This document shows, in pieces, positions 10,881-23,263 of a stretch of 64,000 nucleotides of DNA; the stretch's first letter is position 1, and the number at the start of each line of letters is the position of its first letter. The DNA is from Prinsepia uniflora (taxonomy: Eukaryota; Streptophyta; Magnoliopsida; Rosales; Rosaceae): the NCBI GenBank assembly GCA_032719365.1, contig CM064863.1, positions 66,985,583 through 67,049,582 of the forward strand, read 5' to 3'. The position numbers and the translations under genes were made by a program. The notes under the pieces are model-generated. The model ran no database searches. It was not told the DNA's origin and saw only the letters and a program-made list of their open reading frames with translations.

Positions 10881-13602
10881 TGTAACGCCCCGAAAATTCA
10901 AAGAATGTAAAATATTAAAATAATGTGAAAAATGACGTTTTACCCTTGAAGGGATATGGCTAAAAGTTGACTTTTTGTTTGGAATATGCTTTGTACATTT
11001 TTCAAGGACCATTGTGTAGGTCCCAAGACGCTGAATCCGTAGACAGCTGGCACGTCGAAAACGGAGCTCGGATGAAAATGTTATAGGTCTGGGAAGTTCA
11101 GGGGCAAAATGGTAAATTGCGACGAAAAGGGTAAAATGGTAATTTGAGGCAAGGTAATTAAACGGTGCAAGTGATTACTATTCAATGGTTTAATGTGTTG
11201 ATTCAATCCACTTTAACTTAGCAAGTGACATCTGCCACTTGCATTAATAGATTAGTGGCACTTGGGTGCTTTGGTGTCTAATTAATGACATTAATCTGTG
11301 TAACATTATCATATAGTTCTTATACGAATATCAGTCATTGACCAAGACAAAAAACAGAGAACAACACTAAACCACTTCAAAACCTTGATTGATCCACCAT
11401 CCCAGAGAGTAGAGCAATTGAATAGAGAACAAAAAGGGAGGAATTAAGTGAACAACTGAGTGAGAATTGAGAGGAATTAGACCGGGAATCATCTGAGAAC
11501 AAAACCCGAAAAATCACCAAAAAAACGTAAAAATCGAATTTGATTTCTTAGACGATTTCGATTGCAATTGAGGTGATATTGAGCTTTCTGGGAACTAGAC
11601 GACTCGAACCACATCGATTGGGAAGCCAATTGATGGTGAATTGGTGACGAACAAACCCTGCGACTTCTTTGAAATTTGGAGCTTGAGTTCGATTACTTGG
11701 AGGTAAGGAACTTTGAAATTGATTTCACATTTGTATTTAGAATGGACCTAGGATGCTTCTGGTGTAATTAATTGAAGGAAACAGGTCGGTTTTGGGTAGA
11801 ACCCGAGTTAGGATCCGTCGGGTGTTCACCTTGAGTCGAGGAGTTTTAGGACTTGTTTGATCAAATTGAAGTCACAGATCCTTAATCTATATAGGATTGA
11901 TGCTAACGAGTGAAAGAATGGGAGGAATTGGGTTCAAATTGATGCAAAACGAATCGAGTTGCACCGCGGGTTGCAGACCCGTATAACAGAGAAACGGGTA
12001 ACAGGGGTGACACTGTTCACGGCGCGTGGCTGTCACGCGCAGCCGCTTGCGACGGCGCGTGGCTGTCAAGCGCAGCCGCTTGCGACGGCGCGTGAGGGCG
12101 CGTGGCCGGGAATCTCACTTTGGGTTCAACATCAATTTTGATGCTCTCGATGATACAGACCTATTAGCGTTGGTTTCGGGTCAATCGGATGTGAACTTAG
12201 AGTAGTTTTGAATCCCCGAAGCGTATATGTTACGTTTAAATAATATTATTTTATTCCGACGATTAGGAAATTCGTACATGGGGTCCTGTGATAACTTATT
12301 AACCTGCTATTACCTTGTTTGACAGGCCAGGATATTTCCAGGACGTTGGAAGTGAACGAACAACTCGAAACTGAACAATCTGGACGGTGTGTGAGTGAAC
12401 TTTTGTTTTCTACCCTGAATGCATGCATATATTTTTTAAATGCTTTATGATATGATTTGACATGATTTGGTATAAATGATGTTTCGACATGATGATTTCC
12501 GGATTTTGGGGAATATTATATTATTTTATATCCTGTTGGGCACGTTTTTCGAGAAACCCGTGATATTGATATTTTGGGCGAAGGCCCTGGATTTGAGCTT
12601 AGTTTTGACTCGGATTATGAGTCGGGAAATTGATTTGATGAAACTGAATTGCTTTTGACTATCATTTATGGATTTGCGTGATTATAATGGATTTGTGGAA
12701 CGTGTTTTATAAAAGCTATGTGATATGAAATGTTTTTTATTTGATTTGGGATATAATTGATTTAAAAATGAGATTGTTGGATTTGATGATTGTTCCACAT
12801 ATACCATCCTCTGTGATTTGATGGTCTCCTCCAGACGTCGTAGATCCTGGAGTAGTCACGATCCACTGCCCGTAGATGAGTAGCTCCGAGGGAGGCTCAA
12901 TCTCGGGAGTGTGAGATTATGATGATATCCTCCAGACGTCGTTGATCCTGGAGATGATATCACCCCAGACGTCGTTGATCCTGGGGAGGTACTCGGATAT
13001 GAGACACCCGAGCTGCACGTGTTGCATTGATATTGTGACGGATTACTTGGATATTGAGATTGAGTATTGAGGATTGGTGGTATTATGATTGATTGCTATT
13101 TATGCCTGATTTAATGAACATATTTTTATCAATCCATTATTCATACTTGATTTATATGATATTATAACTCCTGTTTTGTGATATGCATGCATGTTTGTAA
13201 AACTGGAGGGTAAGAATGTATTTTATAAATGTATTTCTAAAACTTTCTTTTATCCACTCACACCTTTGATGTTTTATGTCCCTCCAGGCCAGTGCACAGG
13301 TACTGAGGCTAGTATCGAGGCAGAGGAATAAACAGACCGTTGCGTACTCAGACACTTTGCAGCGTAGGATTTTGATTCCTACTTGTAAATATTACCTATG
13401 CTCTGTAAACCGGTTGACTAGTCAAACTTGTGAAGTCAACGGTCATGGACCACTGAACTATCCCTTGTCTGACAATTTTTATCGTTTGTTATGTTCTATG
13501 TATATATGTAAGGTTACTTTTGGTACTTCAAACTGATTGTTAGACGGGAGCAGGATCTTTCATGATTATCGAGGGATAATCGGGATGGGATGGGTCTTGT
13601 CA
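10881..13602 (+). mobile_element. Solo LTR 'B2', 2,722 bp, TSD TGAGT, inside LTR A
   Basis: Starts TGTAACGCCCCG, ends GGGTCTTGTCA; TGAGT flanks both ends (10876-10880 and 13603-13607). GC-rich hairpin cluster near 12020-12105, GTGAGTGAAC at 12391, and TCCACTCACACC at about 13253. Between these lie repeats of a CCAGACGTCGTTGATCCTGG-type hairpin (about 12830-12990). The 5' ACGT palindrome of the sister LTRs is not recognisable here. No coding sequence. Confidence 0.85.
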
Positions 13603-13783
13603 TGAGTGACAAGTGTCACTCATCCCATTGGCCCAAACCCCCAATTAGTGAATCTAAGATGTGATTGGTCCACTTGCTTTATTTAATCATTTCCCTAACC
13701 ACTTTCAATCCTAGCCCTTCATCTCACCCATTCCCTTCATCCTCACCGTCCATCTCATCTCCCTCACACTTGAACACCAGCCA

Positions 13784-16700
13784 TGTGAAGCCCCGAAAAT
13801 TTGAAAAAGGAAAATTTGGAAATTTTGAAGGAAAATGACGATTTTGCCCCTGGAATTAGGCGAAAAGTTGACTTTTAATTTGAGCGGTCAAACGGACTTT
13901 GACCGGTGACCGTGACGTAGTTCGGGACGTCACGAGTTCATAGACAGTTGGCACGCCCAATTCCGACATTCGAGGAGAAAGTTATGATGTTCGAAAGTTT
14001 AAGGGCAGTTTGGTAAATTGGTCAAAGGGGGCCGAAAGTTGACTTTTTGATCGGGACATTGTTTGTACTTTCCGGGAGTACCGTTGGATAGGTCTCGGGA
14101 CGCTGAATCCGTAGACATGCTGCATGCGTCAATCGGAGTCCGAATGAAGAAGTTATGGGTCTGGAAGGTTTAGGGGCAATATGGTAATTTGTTTTAACAA
14201 GGGTAAACTGGTAAATTTAAGTAGGTTTTGATCAAACGGTGAAGATGATGATTATCTGTCACCATTAGATGAAGATTAGTGGCATGTGATTGCCATTAGG
14301 CTTAATTAATTCATTTAATCCTCTAACATTATATAATTAGCTTAGGTACTGTTCATTGAACAGAAAAACAGAGAACAACCAAAACCGCCCCTTGTGTATT
14401 CGAATTCGTCCAAGTTGAGTGATTTTGATGAATGGAGAGTGAACAGAGAGAAAGAGTGTGGATTGTGAGAGAACAAAATGAAAGAAAACAAAGAGAAAAC
14501 CTGGATAGAACCCTACTGTGAAACCCGAAAATAGTCCTTAAGCAATTAATATCGAATTTGACGTTCTAGACGGTTTCGATTGAATTGGACGTGATCTTTA
14601 GCTTCCTGGGAGCTGGACGACTCGAACCAGGTCGATTGGAAGGTCAATTGAGGGTGGAACGACGGTGAACGGACTCTGTGACCGTTCTGGAAATTGGAGC
14701 TTGAGTTGGATTACCTAGAGGTATGAAACGTCAAAATTGATTCCATAATTATGCTTAGAATGAACATACGATGCTTCCTGTGTATTTAATTGAACGATAC
14801 GGGTTGATTTTGGGTAGAACCCGATTAGGGACCCGTCGGGTTTTGATGTTGAGTCGTGAGTTTCATGACCTAATTCCATTAAATTGAAGTTACAGATTCA
14901 CAGTAGACATAGAATTGATGTTAGTGAATGAAATAACTGGAGAAATTGAGTTGAATTGATGAAGTTTGGAACGGGTTGCACCGCGGGTCAAATGACCCGT
15001 TTACCAGGTAACCGGGTCAAGAAGACGACTGTGTAGGTACTGTAGCAAGGCGCGTGAACTCACGCGCAGCCGCTTGCGGCGGAGCGTGAGGGCGCGTGGT
15101 AGCTTTTCTAGGAAAGTGTCTAACATGTGTTTTACTCTATACAGTGTAACAAACATTTTGGCTTTGGTTTCAAATCAATCGGACACCGTCTCGATAATGT
15201 TTCGAGGGTCCGAAGGTTTAAGTTACGTATTTAATTAATATAAAATTCCCGGAAAATTATGGGAAATTTATATGAGGTAAATTGAGTTGTTAGTAACCTT
15301 GAATAATGATTTTGAACAGGATTCGAGATTCCTGACAAGTATCGAAAATTACGGAAACGCGTGCAGCGCGGGAAACGAGCAATCGGACGGTGTGTGAGTG
15401 GACGTTTGTTTTATAAACCATGATGCATGCATAGTTAAATGTTTTACATGATTGATTGCATGAATTGACTTGCAATGATGTCCTGATGATGTGGGATGAT
15501 TATGTGTGATTTAATGAATATTTTAATCGGTCTTTCGGGCACGTTTTTGGAGGAAATATGCAAATGGTATTTTGAGCTAGGCCCGGAGTCAAAATGATTT
15601 CAAAATGGATATTTTGATGAATTGATGAGTCAATAATGATTTCTGGATTATTATAATATTTTCTATGTAATATTACGGATTTACGTATACAGCGCGGAAA
15701 TTACGGAAACGCGTGCAGCGCGGGAAATGAGCAATCGGACGGTGTGTGAGTGGACGTTTGTTTTATAAACCATGATGCATGCATAGTTAAATGTTTTACA
15801 TGATTGATTGCATGAATTGACTTGCAATGATGTCCTGATGTTGTGGGATGATTATGTGTGATTTAATGAATATTTTAATCGGTCTTTTGGGCACGTTTTT
15901 CGAGGAAATGTGCAAATGGTATTTTGAGCTAGGCCCGGAGTCAAAATGATTTCAAAATGGATATTTTGATGAATTGATGAGTCAAGAATGATTTCTGGAT
16001 TATTATAATATTTTCTATGTAATATTACGGATTTACGTATAAAGGATACTTGGGCTTGAGTCCCGGTTGGTAATGATTTGACTTGGATTGAGTCATAGAT
16101 TTGATTAATATGTTTTGGGATATAATCCCGGATAGTTTTCATTATGATTGTGATTGTGACTATGGATGCCCAGACGGTCGAAGCTAGGGGATTACCTAGT
16201 CGGCCGGCACTTGGTGGATATGATGGTATGATTGTGAGTTATTATGGTAAGCCAACTTCTCGGATGCGACTGAGGCTGGATGTACCACTCGGATGTGTCT
16301 GAGCCTGGGGAGTGTTCGCCCAGATGTGACTGAGCCCGAGGGTTGAGCCCAGATGTGTCTGATCCCGAGAATGTGGCTGGATGTTGGTCTACGCGTAGTA
16401 CGGATGTGATTATGTGACGGATTGTGCACTTGTGAATAGTGCAAATTGATGGATTAATTGAATTAATTGATTGCATTGTTTGATTGAGTGATTGTGATTA
16501 CGTGCTGGTTCCGAGTATGGATTTATGGTCGGTGTGACCAGATACTTATGTTTTCATATATTTGGCCTGAGAGCTGAGATTTGATTTGATTTGTTATTGT
16601 TTTGGCTGGGAAGCCAGTGGTTGTGTTTCAAATGTTTTTCCCTATGTATGCATGGTTTGAAAACTGGAGGGTAAACTGATGTGTTTTGAGAAATGTTTTT

Positions 16701-16922
16701 CGGGATATTATTTTTGTCCACTCACACCTTTATTTTTTATGACCCTCCAGGCCGTGGCACGACATTCGGGGCAGACTTCGAGGCAGAGGTATGAACAGAA
16801 ATCAGTGCAGTTATCCCTGGTCTGACAGGTGCTGAAGGGTACTTTCGGGATTTCAGTCGACTTGTCAGACGGGAGCAGGACCGGGCACAGTTATCGAGGT
16901 CCAGTTGGGACAGGTCCTGTCA
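13784..16922 (+). mobile_element. Solo LTR 'B3', 3,139 bp, TSD AGCCA, inside LTR A
   Basis: Starts TGTGAAGCCCCG, ends CAGGTCCTGTCA; AGCCA on both sides (13779-13783 and 16923-16927). Palindromic ACGT element at 13912-13933, GC-rich hairpin near 15048-15100, GTGTGAGTGGAC at about 15392 (repeated near 15744 by an internal duplication), hairpin-rich tract 16260-16380, and GTCCACTCACACC near 16717. No coding sequence or primer-binding site. Confidence 0.85.
15346..16044. repeat. 352-bp tandem duplication inside solo LTR B3
   Basis: Segment 15346-15697 is repeated at 15698-16044 with few differences. The duplicated unit includes the GTGTGAGTGGAC motif and the ATGCATGCAT palindrome that follows it, so B3 carries two copies of one arm of the long-range inverted pair described in the findings. 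Confidence 0.8.
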
Positions 16923-18930
16923 AGCCATCCTCCCTCTCTGTTTTCTCACAAACTAGAAACCACCATTTTCCTTTCCCTTGAACAAACACCCACACCACAT
17001 CACACCACCATCACCTTGCATAAACACGGTTGTGGGAGGAACCTTGAGTGACTAGGAATGACGGCTCACAGCGGGGGTAAGTCGACCAAAACCCGAGAGC
17101 CATTTTCCATTTTCAAAAATTGAAAGTTTAGTTTTGGTTGATGATTTGAGCTCCTTTAAATTCTAATGAGACCTAGGGACCAAGGAGACTTGAGGAGGAT
17201 TGTTTTGGATGGAAATGAGTGGCTAGGAAGTCAGGAACCAAGCTTGAAGTTCAAGCTCATGGATTGTCCATGGAATGTGAGTTTTTATTGGGTTTTCAAG
17301 TGTTTTTAATATCTAGAAAGATTGGATTTAATGTTAGGAAGGTTTAGGAATCAAAAAGGGAAAGAAAGGATGGAAAATAGGAGAGTTTGGGCGTTGAACC
17401 GGCCACACCGGTCCAGACCGGTTCGGCTCGGCTCAAAACCAGAGAACCGGTTCGACTGAAGGTTAGGGATGAATAGTGACTGTGCGTGGCTCCCACGCGC
17501 AGCCCCTTGGGCAGCGTGTGAGGGCGCGTGAGAGGTCCGATGGGGAAGTGTTCAACATGTTAAACACTCTATTCGATGTAATGAACATTTTGGGACTGGT
17601 TTCGTGTCGATCGGACACCGTCTCGATATTGTTCGGGACACCAGAAAGTTTAGGTTCGAGATTTAAAATAGTTAAAAATTCGGGAAAACTACGGGGCTTC
17701 AATGGGAGGTTAATAAGGTAGTTATTAACCCTCTAGATTGATTTGGACAGGTTTGGGTGTCCCGGTGACGACGATTAGCCCGGTGAGGCTTACGGCACGT
17801 AAACTGAGGCGGCTCTTAGGACGATCTGTGAGTGGACCTTGATTTCTAAACTGTGATGCATGCATAAATGTTTTATATGGTTTATAAATATGATTCTATG
17901 ATGTTGAATTGGATGATTGTGATTTATATGGTTTCACGCATTTCGAGGTGATTTACGTGCTTGCACGTAAATCAAGGTTTACAGTTTTGCACTTATTTTC
18001 CGTACTTATAGTTTTGAAAATAATTTAATGAAATGGTTTTAGATTTGAAAAGGTAAACTCGGGTTCGAGACCTATTTGTTTTGAAAACCCTCGGACTCGA
18101 AGCCCATTTAGTTACGTTCTCGGGCCAGAGGCCCAATTGGTTCTTGAATCGATTTCGAATTTGGAAATATGGACTGGGAACGAGACCCAATTGATTTATG
18201 AACTCTCGAACTTGATGTCCATTTGATTTAACAAGGCATCGGGCCGGAGACCTAGTTGGTTTACGTATCGGGCTCGAGGCCCAGTTGACTTACGTATCGG
18301 GCACGAGGCCCATTTGGTTTACGATATCGGGCACGTTGCCCATTTGGTTTACGATATCGGGCACGATGCCCATTTAGCTACGAAATCAGGCACGAGGCCC
18401 AGTTGGTATACGATTCGGGCCTGAGGTCCAATTTGTATGGATTCGGGCTTAAGGCCCAGTTACGTTTTACGATTGTGATTTCAGGCCAGGGACCCATAAA
18501 TGGATTTATGGTTCATGACGGTTTATGGGAACCGGCATGAACCCTTGAAAGGTTTTTATGGTTCATGACGGCTTATGGGAAAGGTTTTAAGAATGATTTC
18601 AAAAGGTTTTTTTGTATACCATCCTTTATATATGAATGGTCTCCTCCGGGGAGGGTCGTTGGCCTGGGTGGACCCCGGAGTAGTCACGGAGCACTGACTG
18701 AGTGGAGTGGCCTCCGTTGGGTTCCTTACTCTCATAAAGGCTATGGATTATAATCTCCAGGGAGGGTCATTGATCTATGGACATTAACCTGGGTGGACCC
18801 TAGAAAGACTTGAGTTTGAGACCCCGGGTAGCACGCTCGTAGCTCTAGATACCGTAACAGGATTGATTATATGAAATATATGGATAAACATGATTTCAAT
18901 TGGTTTGCGACATTGTGTTTTATGATGATA

Positions 18931-21698
18931 TGTAACACCCCGGAAATTCGAGGATTTTAATATTATAATTTAATATGTGAATTGACGCTTTTACCCTTGT
19001 GATTGGTATGACCAATTGTTGACTTTTTGATTTATAAATTAAATGGACTATTGACCTATGACCGTGACGTAGTTTGGGACGTCACGAGTTCATAGACAGG
19101 TGGAACGTCCAATTCGGACGATCAGGGAAAAAGTTATGACTATCGGAAGTTCAGGGGTATTACCGTAATTTGGACATTTGGGGGTGGAAATGTTGACTTT
19201 TTGTTTGACAACTAATTTTCAGTTAACTCAAGGACCGTTAGGTAGGTCTCGACGTCCTGAGTCCGTAGACAGGTGGCACGTCGAAATCGAACTTCGTACG
19301 AGGAAGTTATGGTTAGATACGTGAAATCGGGAGGTTCGTGTCTCAGTTTTCGTGCCAAATATTTTATTCTGGAAATCTGATTGGAGGACACCTGGTGAGT
19401 GACAAGTGTCACTCACCCATTGGCTAGATTGGATCAGATCCACTATGGGTTTAAATACCATTAAAACCAACTTTTAATTCCAGCCATTGATCTGAAACCT
19501 CCAGATCTGATCTCAGCCCTTGATCTCATTCTGAGATTCAATCCTGGCCCTTGATTTAAGCTCCTGTTCTGTATTAAAATTCATGAAATCATACACCCAT
19601 GTTTTCATTCTCTCAACACGATTGCACGATTCCCTCTTGGAACCAACTCACCAGCCCTCACCACTCAACCCCACACCTTAGGAAACCAACCACCACCTCC
19701 CTGACGCCGGCCACCACTCCATGGCCGCCCTGCACGGCCGGCATTCCCTCAGACCCGAGAAGGAAACCCGAACAGCCCAAGTCACCAAACCATCCAAACC
19801 ATCACTCTGGGACTCGAACCAACGTACGGTTGGGTTCACCGTGACGACAGGACGACGAGGAACTGATCTGGACGGTATACGGCGGCGACACAGCGGACGA
19901 TAAACCCGTGAGTGCCCGTTTTCCTTCCCTGCTTCGAAACGTCTGTTTTTGACGTTGACATTTTTTGGTTATTGTTAGGACACATTCAGGGGACCTTGAC
20001 GACCAGTTTGAACCCAGGACCGTGACTGGAAAGTCGTCGACTCGCCGGAGAAGATAACCAGAACCGGCAGCCAACCTTCCAGTCGATTTTCAGGTAATCT
20101 ATTCGACCTAGAATCCAGTTCTAATTGCACAGAACTGTTGAGGAGGTTGAGACGAGTCCATAGGAACAAATCTCACCTGAAATGGTGATCGGAATCGCGA
20201 TCTGTGATCGGGTCAAGCCGTGGGGCTGCGGTGACCCGGTTCTCTGACCCGGTTACTGTAGCTGATGACGTCATCATGCTGACGTCAGCAGTGACGTCAT
20301 GATGACGTCATCATGTCAGAAACTGTCAGACCAGTGACCAATGGACTGCTGACACGTGTCCTCTGACACTGTCAGTGATGACGTCATGCTGACGTCAGCA
20401 GTACTGTAGCACGGTTGACCAGAGGGTTAACCAGGCGCGTGGGGGCGCGTGTGAACAGTGATTTTGGTGGGACCACCACCATTCTTTAGGTTTCGACGAT
20501 CCGGATCCAATGGCGGTGGTTTCGGGTCGATCGAAGATCATTAAGTTGGTCAAAATAAAGTTTATTGCCTTGGGAAGCGCGTTCGGACGGCTTTTCTCGG
20601 CTGGTTTCAGCCTAGGATTTCATGGTTGAATGTTAGGGGTTTAAATTGACCTTTACGAATACTTTGGACTTGACAGGGATTGTATAATTGTACCAAATCG
20701 AGGGTATACGCTCGGTTTTCAGCAGGATTGTACTGTGAGTGGGCCGTTTTCTTAAACCCTTGCGTGCATAAATGTTTTCTGGTTTTATTAGGCTTATTCA
20801 CATGCTAAAAACAATAATGGATTTGATGATATGGAAAATATGGTTATGGCACGTTTTACGGTATTTGGGCTTGAGGCCCGTCTGATGAAACGTAACGATC
20901 GGTTCGGATTTTACCTATGTATACATATATGTTTTGCATGTGGATATCAATAAAATGTATTTGGTACTGCACTGTATAGATCCTTCCATATGATACTGTC
21001 TCCTCCGGATGAGGTACCTCGGAGTGGTCACGGACGTCTAGAACGTCCAGCGTCTATGACGCTAAGCATCGGGGATGCTGTACCCGAACGGGGTTCGGGG
21101 ATTGAACTCGGAATTGAGACCCGAGTGGCACGCGTAGCCTTGTGATTGTGACCTTATTGGACGTCAGGGACGTCAAACATCAGGGATGTCGGGATTGGAG
21201 TGTATAGTGCAGTGGCTAAAATTATACTTATGGTTTTATTACATGCCTTATGATTCATGTTATATGATTTATGATTTTAAATGATGACGCATGCATGTTT
21301 GGAAAACGGAAGGGGTAAATTATATGTTTTACTTATCAAATGATTTTATAAACTTGAGTTTCGGTCCACTCACCCTTAATGTTTTTGGTAACCCCTCCAG
21401 GTCGTGATACTGAGGTAGGGGAGGAACCTGAGGCTGAGGCATAGATCTACTTCTGCGTACCTGAACCCCTGTTGGGTGGTGTATCCGCAGGTTTACTATA
21501 GTGTCGTGCTCGCAACTTGTAATTTTGGATTTCATCCCTTGTCTGATATTCGTTTAATTCGGATTTGATGTATGACTTTAATTTGGTTATTTATGCATTT
21601 GATGTTTTGAGGTTAAAATTGGTATGAATTACTGGGTGTCAGATGGGAGCAGGGCACGTCCCCTTGTGGTCCCTGTGGGATCGGGGCGGGTCCTGTCA
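18931..21698 (+). repeat. 5' LTR of the chromovirus, 2,768 bp
   Basis: Starts TGTAACACCCCGG and ends GGTCCTGTCA next to the primer-binding site. Its first 1.1 kb matches the 3' LTR start (26293-27400) with roughly 30 differences counted by eye. Palindromic ACGT element at 19064-19085; six perfect TGACGTCA sites and a G-box in 20266-20397; GTGAGTGGGCC near 20734 paired with GGTCCACTCACCC near 21363. Confidence 0.9.
20266..20397. promoter_or_regulatory. Cluster of six TGACGTCA palindromes plus a G-box
   Basis: Perfect TGACGTCA sites at 20266, 20280, 20292, 20303, 20379 and 20390, with a GACACGTGTC palindrome (G-box CACGTG) at 20350-20359. TGACGTCA and CACGTG are core sites for plant bZIP factors (TGA, HY5 and ABF types) as established knowledge; use here is inference. 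Spacings of 11-14 bp within the groups approximate one helical turn. Confidence 0.6.
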
Positions 21699-21701
21699 GC
21701 T

Positions 21702-21713
21702 TGGTATCAGAGC
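21702..21713 (+). other. Primer-binding site, initiator tRNA-Met type
   Basis: TGGTATCAGAGC, beginning 3 bp after the 5' LTR end. This is the usual sequence complementary to the 3' end of plant initiator methionine tRNA, used to prime minus-strand synthesis. Confidence 0.9.
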
Positions 21714-21812
21714 ACTAGGTTGTGGTCAGCATGCTAGACTAGCGATTAGTACTAGTTACTTTTCGACTTTTAAGAATACTGTTTTCTGATCTATGCCTCT
21801 TGACAGTTGGTT

Positions 21813-22841
21813 ATGCCTCCTAGGAGAATTCCTCATACACGAACTGACGAGGATCTGGAAAGGGAAATGGAATGCGCGAGCATTGAAAGGGCTCAACGTT
21901 TGGGAGCCACTTCTTTCTGCGGGGGATCAAACCCCGAGGATGCTCATGATTGGATCACCAAGTGGGAGAGGATCTTCTCGGTGATGCACTGCCCTCCAGG
22001 CGAACGAGTGACCTTGGCGGCCTTCTTGCTGGAAGGAGGAGCCTACCAGTGGTGGCACGAACTCGAAATGTCTGGGTGGTCTGTCCATACCACTACTTAG
22101 GAAGTTTTCCGTTCCCGATTTCTGGACCAGTACTACCCGCGGTCGTTCCGCGCGGCACGGGAGACTGAGTTCCTGCGGCTGGCGGAGGGGGATATGTCCG
22201 TTGCGGACTACGAACAAACTTTTGGGAAACTATCCTGGTTCGCTGCATCATTCGTGAGCACGGAGGAGGACAAATGCCAAAGGTTCGAGCTTGGACTCCG
22301 AGGGGATATCCGGGCAAGTGTGACTGCTGCTACTCATACTTCACTGAGAGATATGGTCGACGCTGCGGTGCGTGTCGAGGCCAGTCTGGCGGCACACCAG
22401 ACACGACAGCCTTCGGGCGAGGGGCGACGTCAGGATCGCCCACATCGTGGGCCATCGGGCCAGAAGAACAACAGGGGAGGGGGCTACAGGGGAGCACCCT
22501 CATCCTTCAAGGGTCGTGGCTGGTCAGGTCGACGTGGAGGCTCTCAGGGCAGAGGATCAGGATATAACTCTGGGCAGCGTTCATCTGGGAGCGGTGCTTC
22601 TGGTGGGCATTCGAACTGCCCGAGGTCTGTAACCTATTTTGCTTGCGGGGAGGAGGGCCACTATGCCTGTGATTGCCCGCAGTTGCCCAAGAACAACGAC
22701 GCTGGGGGCTCTAGTGTGGTGCAGAGCATGGCTTCCCACACTAATGGAGGTCGCGGTCAGGGAGGTGACCGTGGTGCTGGACGTGGCGCGCGCGCGGGCG
22801 CGGAGGGAACGGAGGGCCAATGGCCCAAGTGTTTGCAATGA
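21813..22841 (+). pseudogene. Chromovirus gag, one internal stop and a damaged zinc knuckle
   Basis: Capsid/nucleocapsid protein that packages element RNA. Starts at ATG 21813 (MPPRRIPHT). Retrotransposon gag core spans roughly residues 30-190, followed by a Gly/Arg/Ser-rich basic region and a CCHC-type knuckle near 22640. Lesions: TAG at 22098-22100 in an otherwise continuous frame, in a context fitting a CAG-to-TAG change. The first cysteine of the knuckle is replaced by tyrosine (TYFACGEEGHYACDC). The frame ends at 22841, about where the protease frame takes over. The lesions would block a functional product. Confidence 0.85.
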
Positions 22842-23263
22842 CCCAGCAGCAGGCGAGGACTGCCCCAGGCGTGGTCACAGGTACACTACATATCTTTAAC
22901 CTTCTTGTACGTGTATTGATGGATGCGAGGGCTACACATTCTTTTATTTCGAAAAGTTGTGCTGGTATGCTTGATTGTGTGGTATCAGCTTTAGATTGCG
23001 AAATGGGTGTTGGCACCCCGATGGGTATCGTGTACCTTGTGAATCAGGTGATTCGGAGGTGCCCGGTAAGAATTGAGGATGTGGATTTACCAGCAGACTT
23101 AATTATTCTGGATATCCACGACTTCGATATAATCCTAGGGATGGATTGGCTGTCGGAGCACGGATCGCTCATCGACTGCTGTAGCAAGCAAGTGATTCTG
23201 CGGAGCCCGGGTTTGCCGAAGTTAACTTTCAGGGGGAACGTGACGGTTCGCCTCCTGAAGTGA
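22820..23263 (+). pseudogene. Chromovirus aspartic protease segment, shifted frame
   Basis: Retropepsin-like domain in a different frame from gag. The active-site region reads LMDARATHSFIS at residues 33-44 of this frame: the catalytic Asp35 is present, but the following D-(S/T)-G signature is lost (Ala-Arg). A later hydrophobic segment with LGMDWLSEH matches the C-terminal part of gypsy proteases. The frame stops at 23261-23263 and coding continues one frame over, consistent with a 1-bp deletion near 23257-23260. Confidence 0.8.

Noticed and set aside
16198..16476. Repeated CTCGGATGTG...CTGAGCC units that could suggest a CRISPR-like array
   Set aside because: Units are degenerate, palindromic, without uniform spacers, and lie in a plant LTR.
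19599..20074. Overlapping Pro/Thr-rich open frames in the chromovirus LTR, repeated at 26945-27280
   Set aside because: They lie inside LTRs, in several frames on both strands at once; this is GC-rich LTR sequence, not a gene.
22274..22899. Alternative open frames overlapping gag
   Set aside because: Shadows of the GC-rich Gly/Arg gag tail; only the frame from 21813 matches gag.
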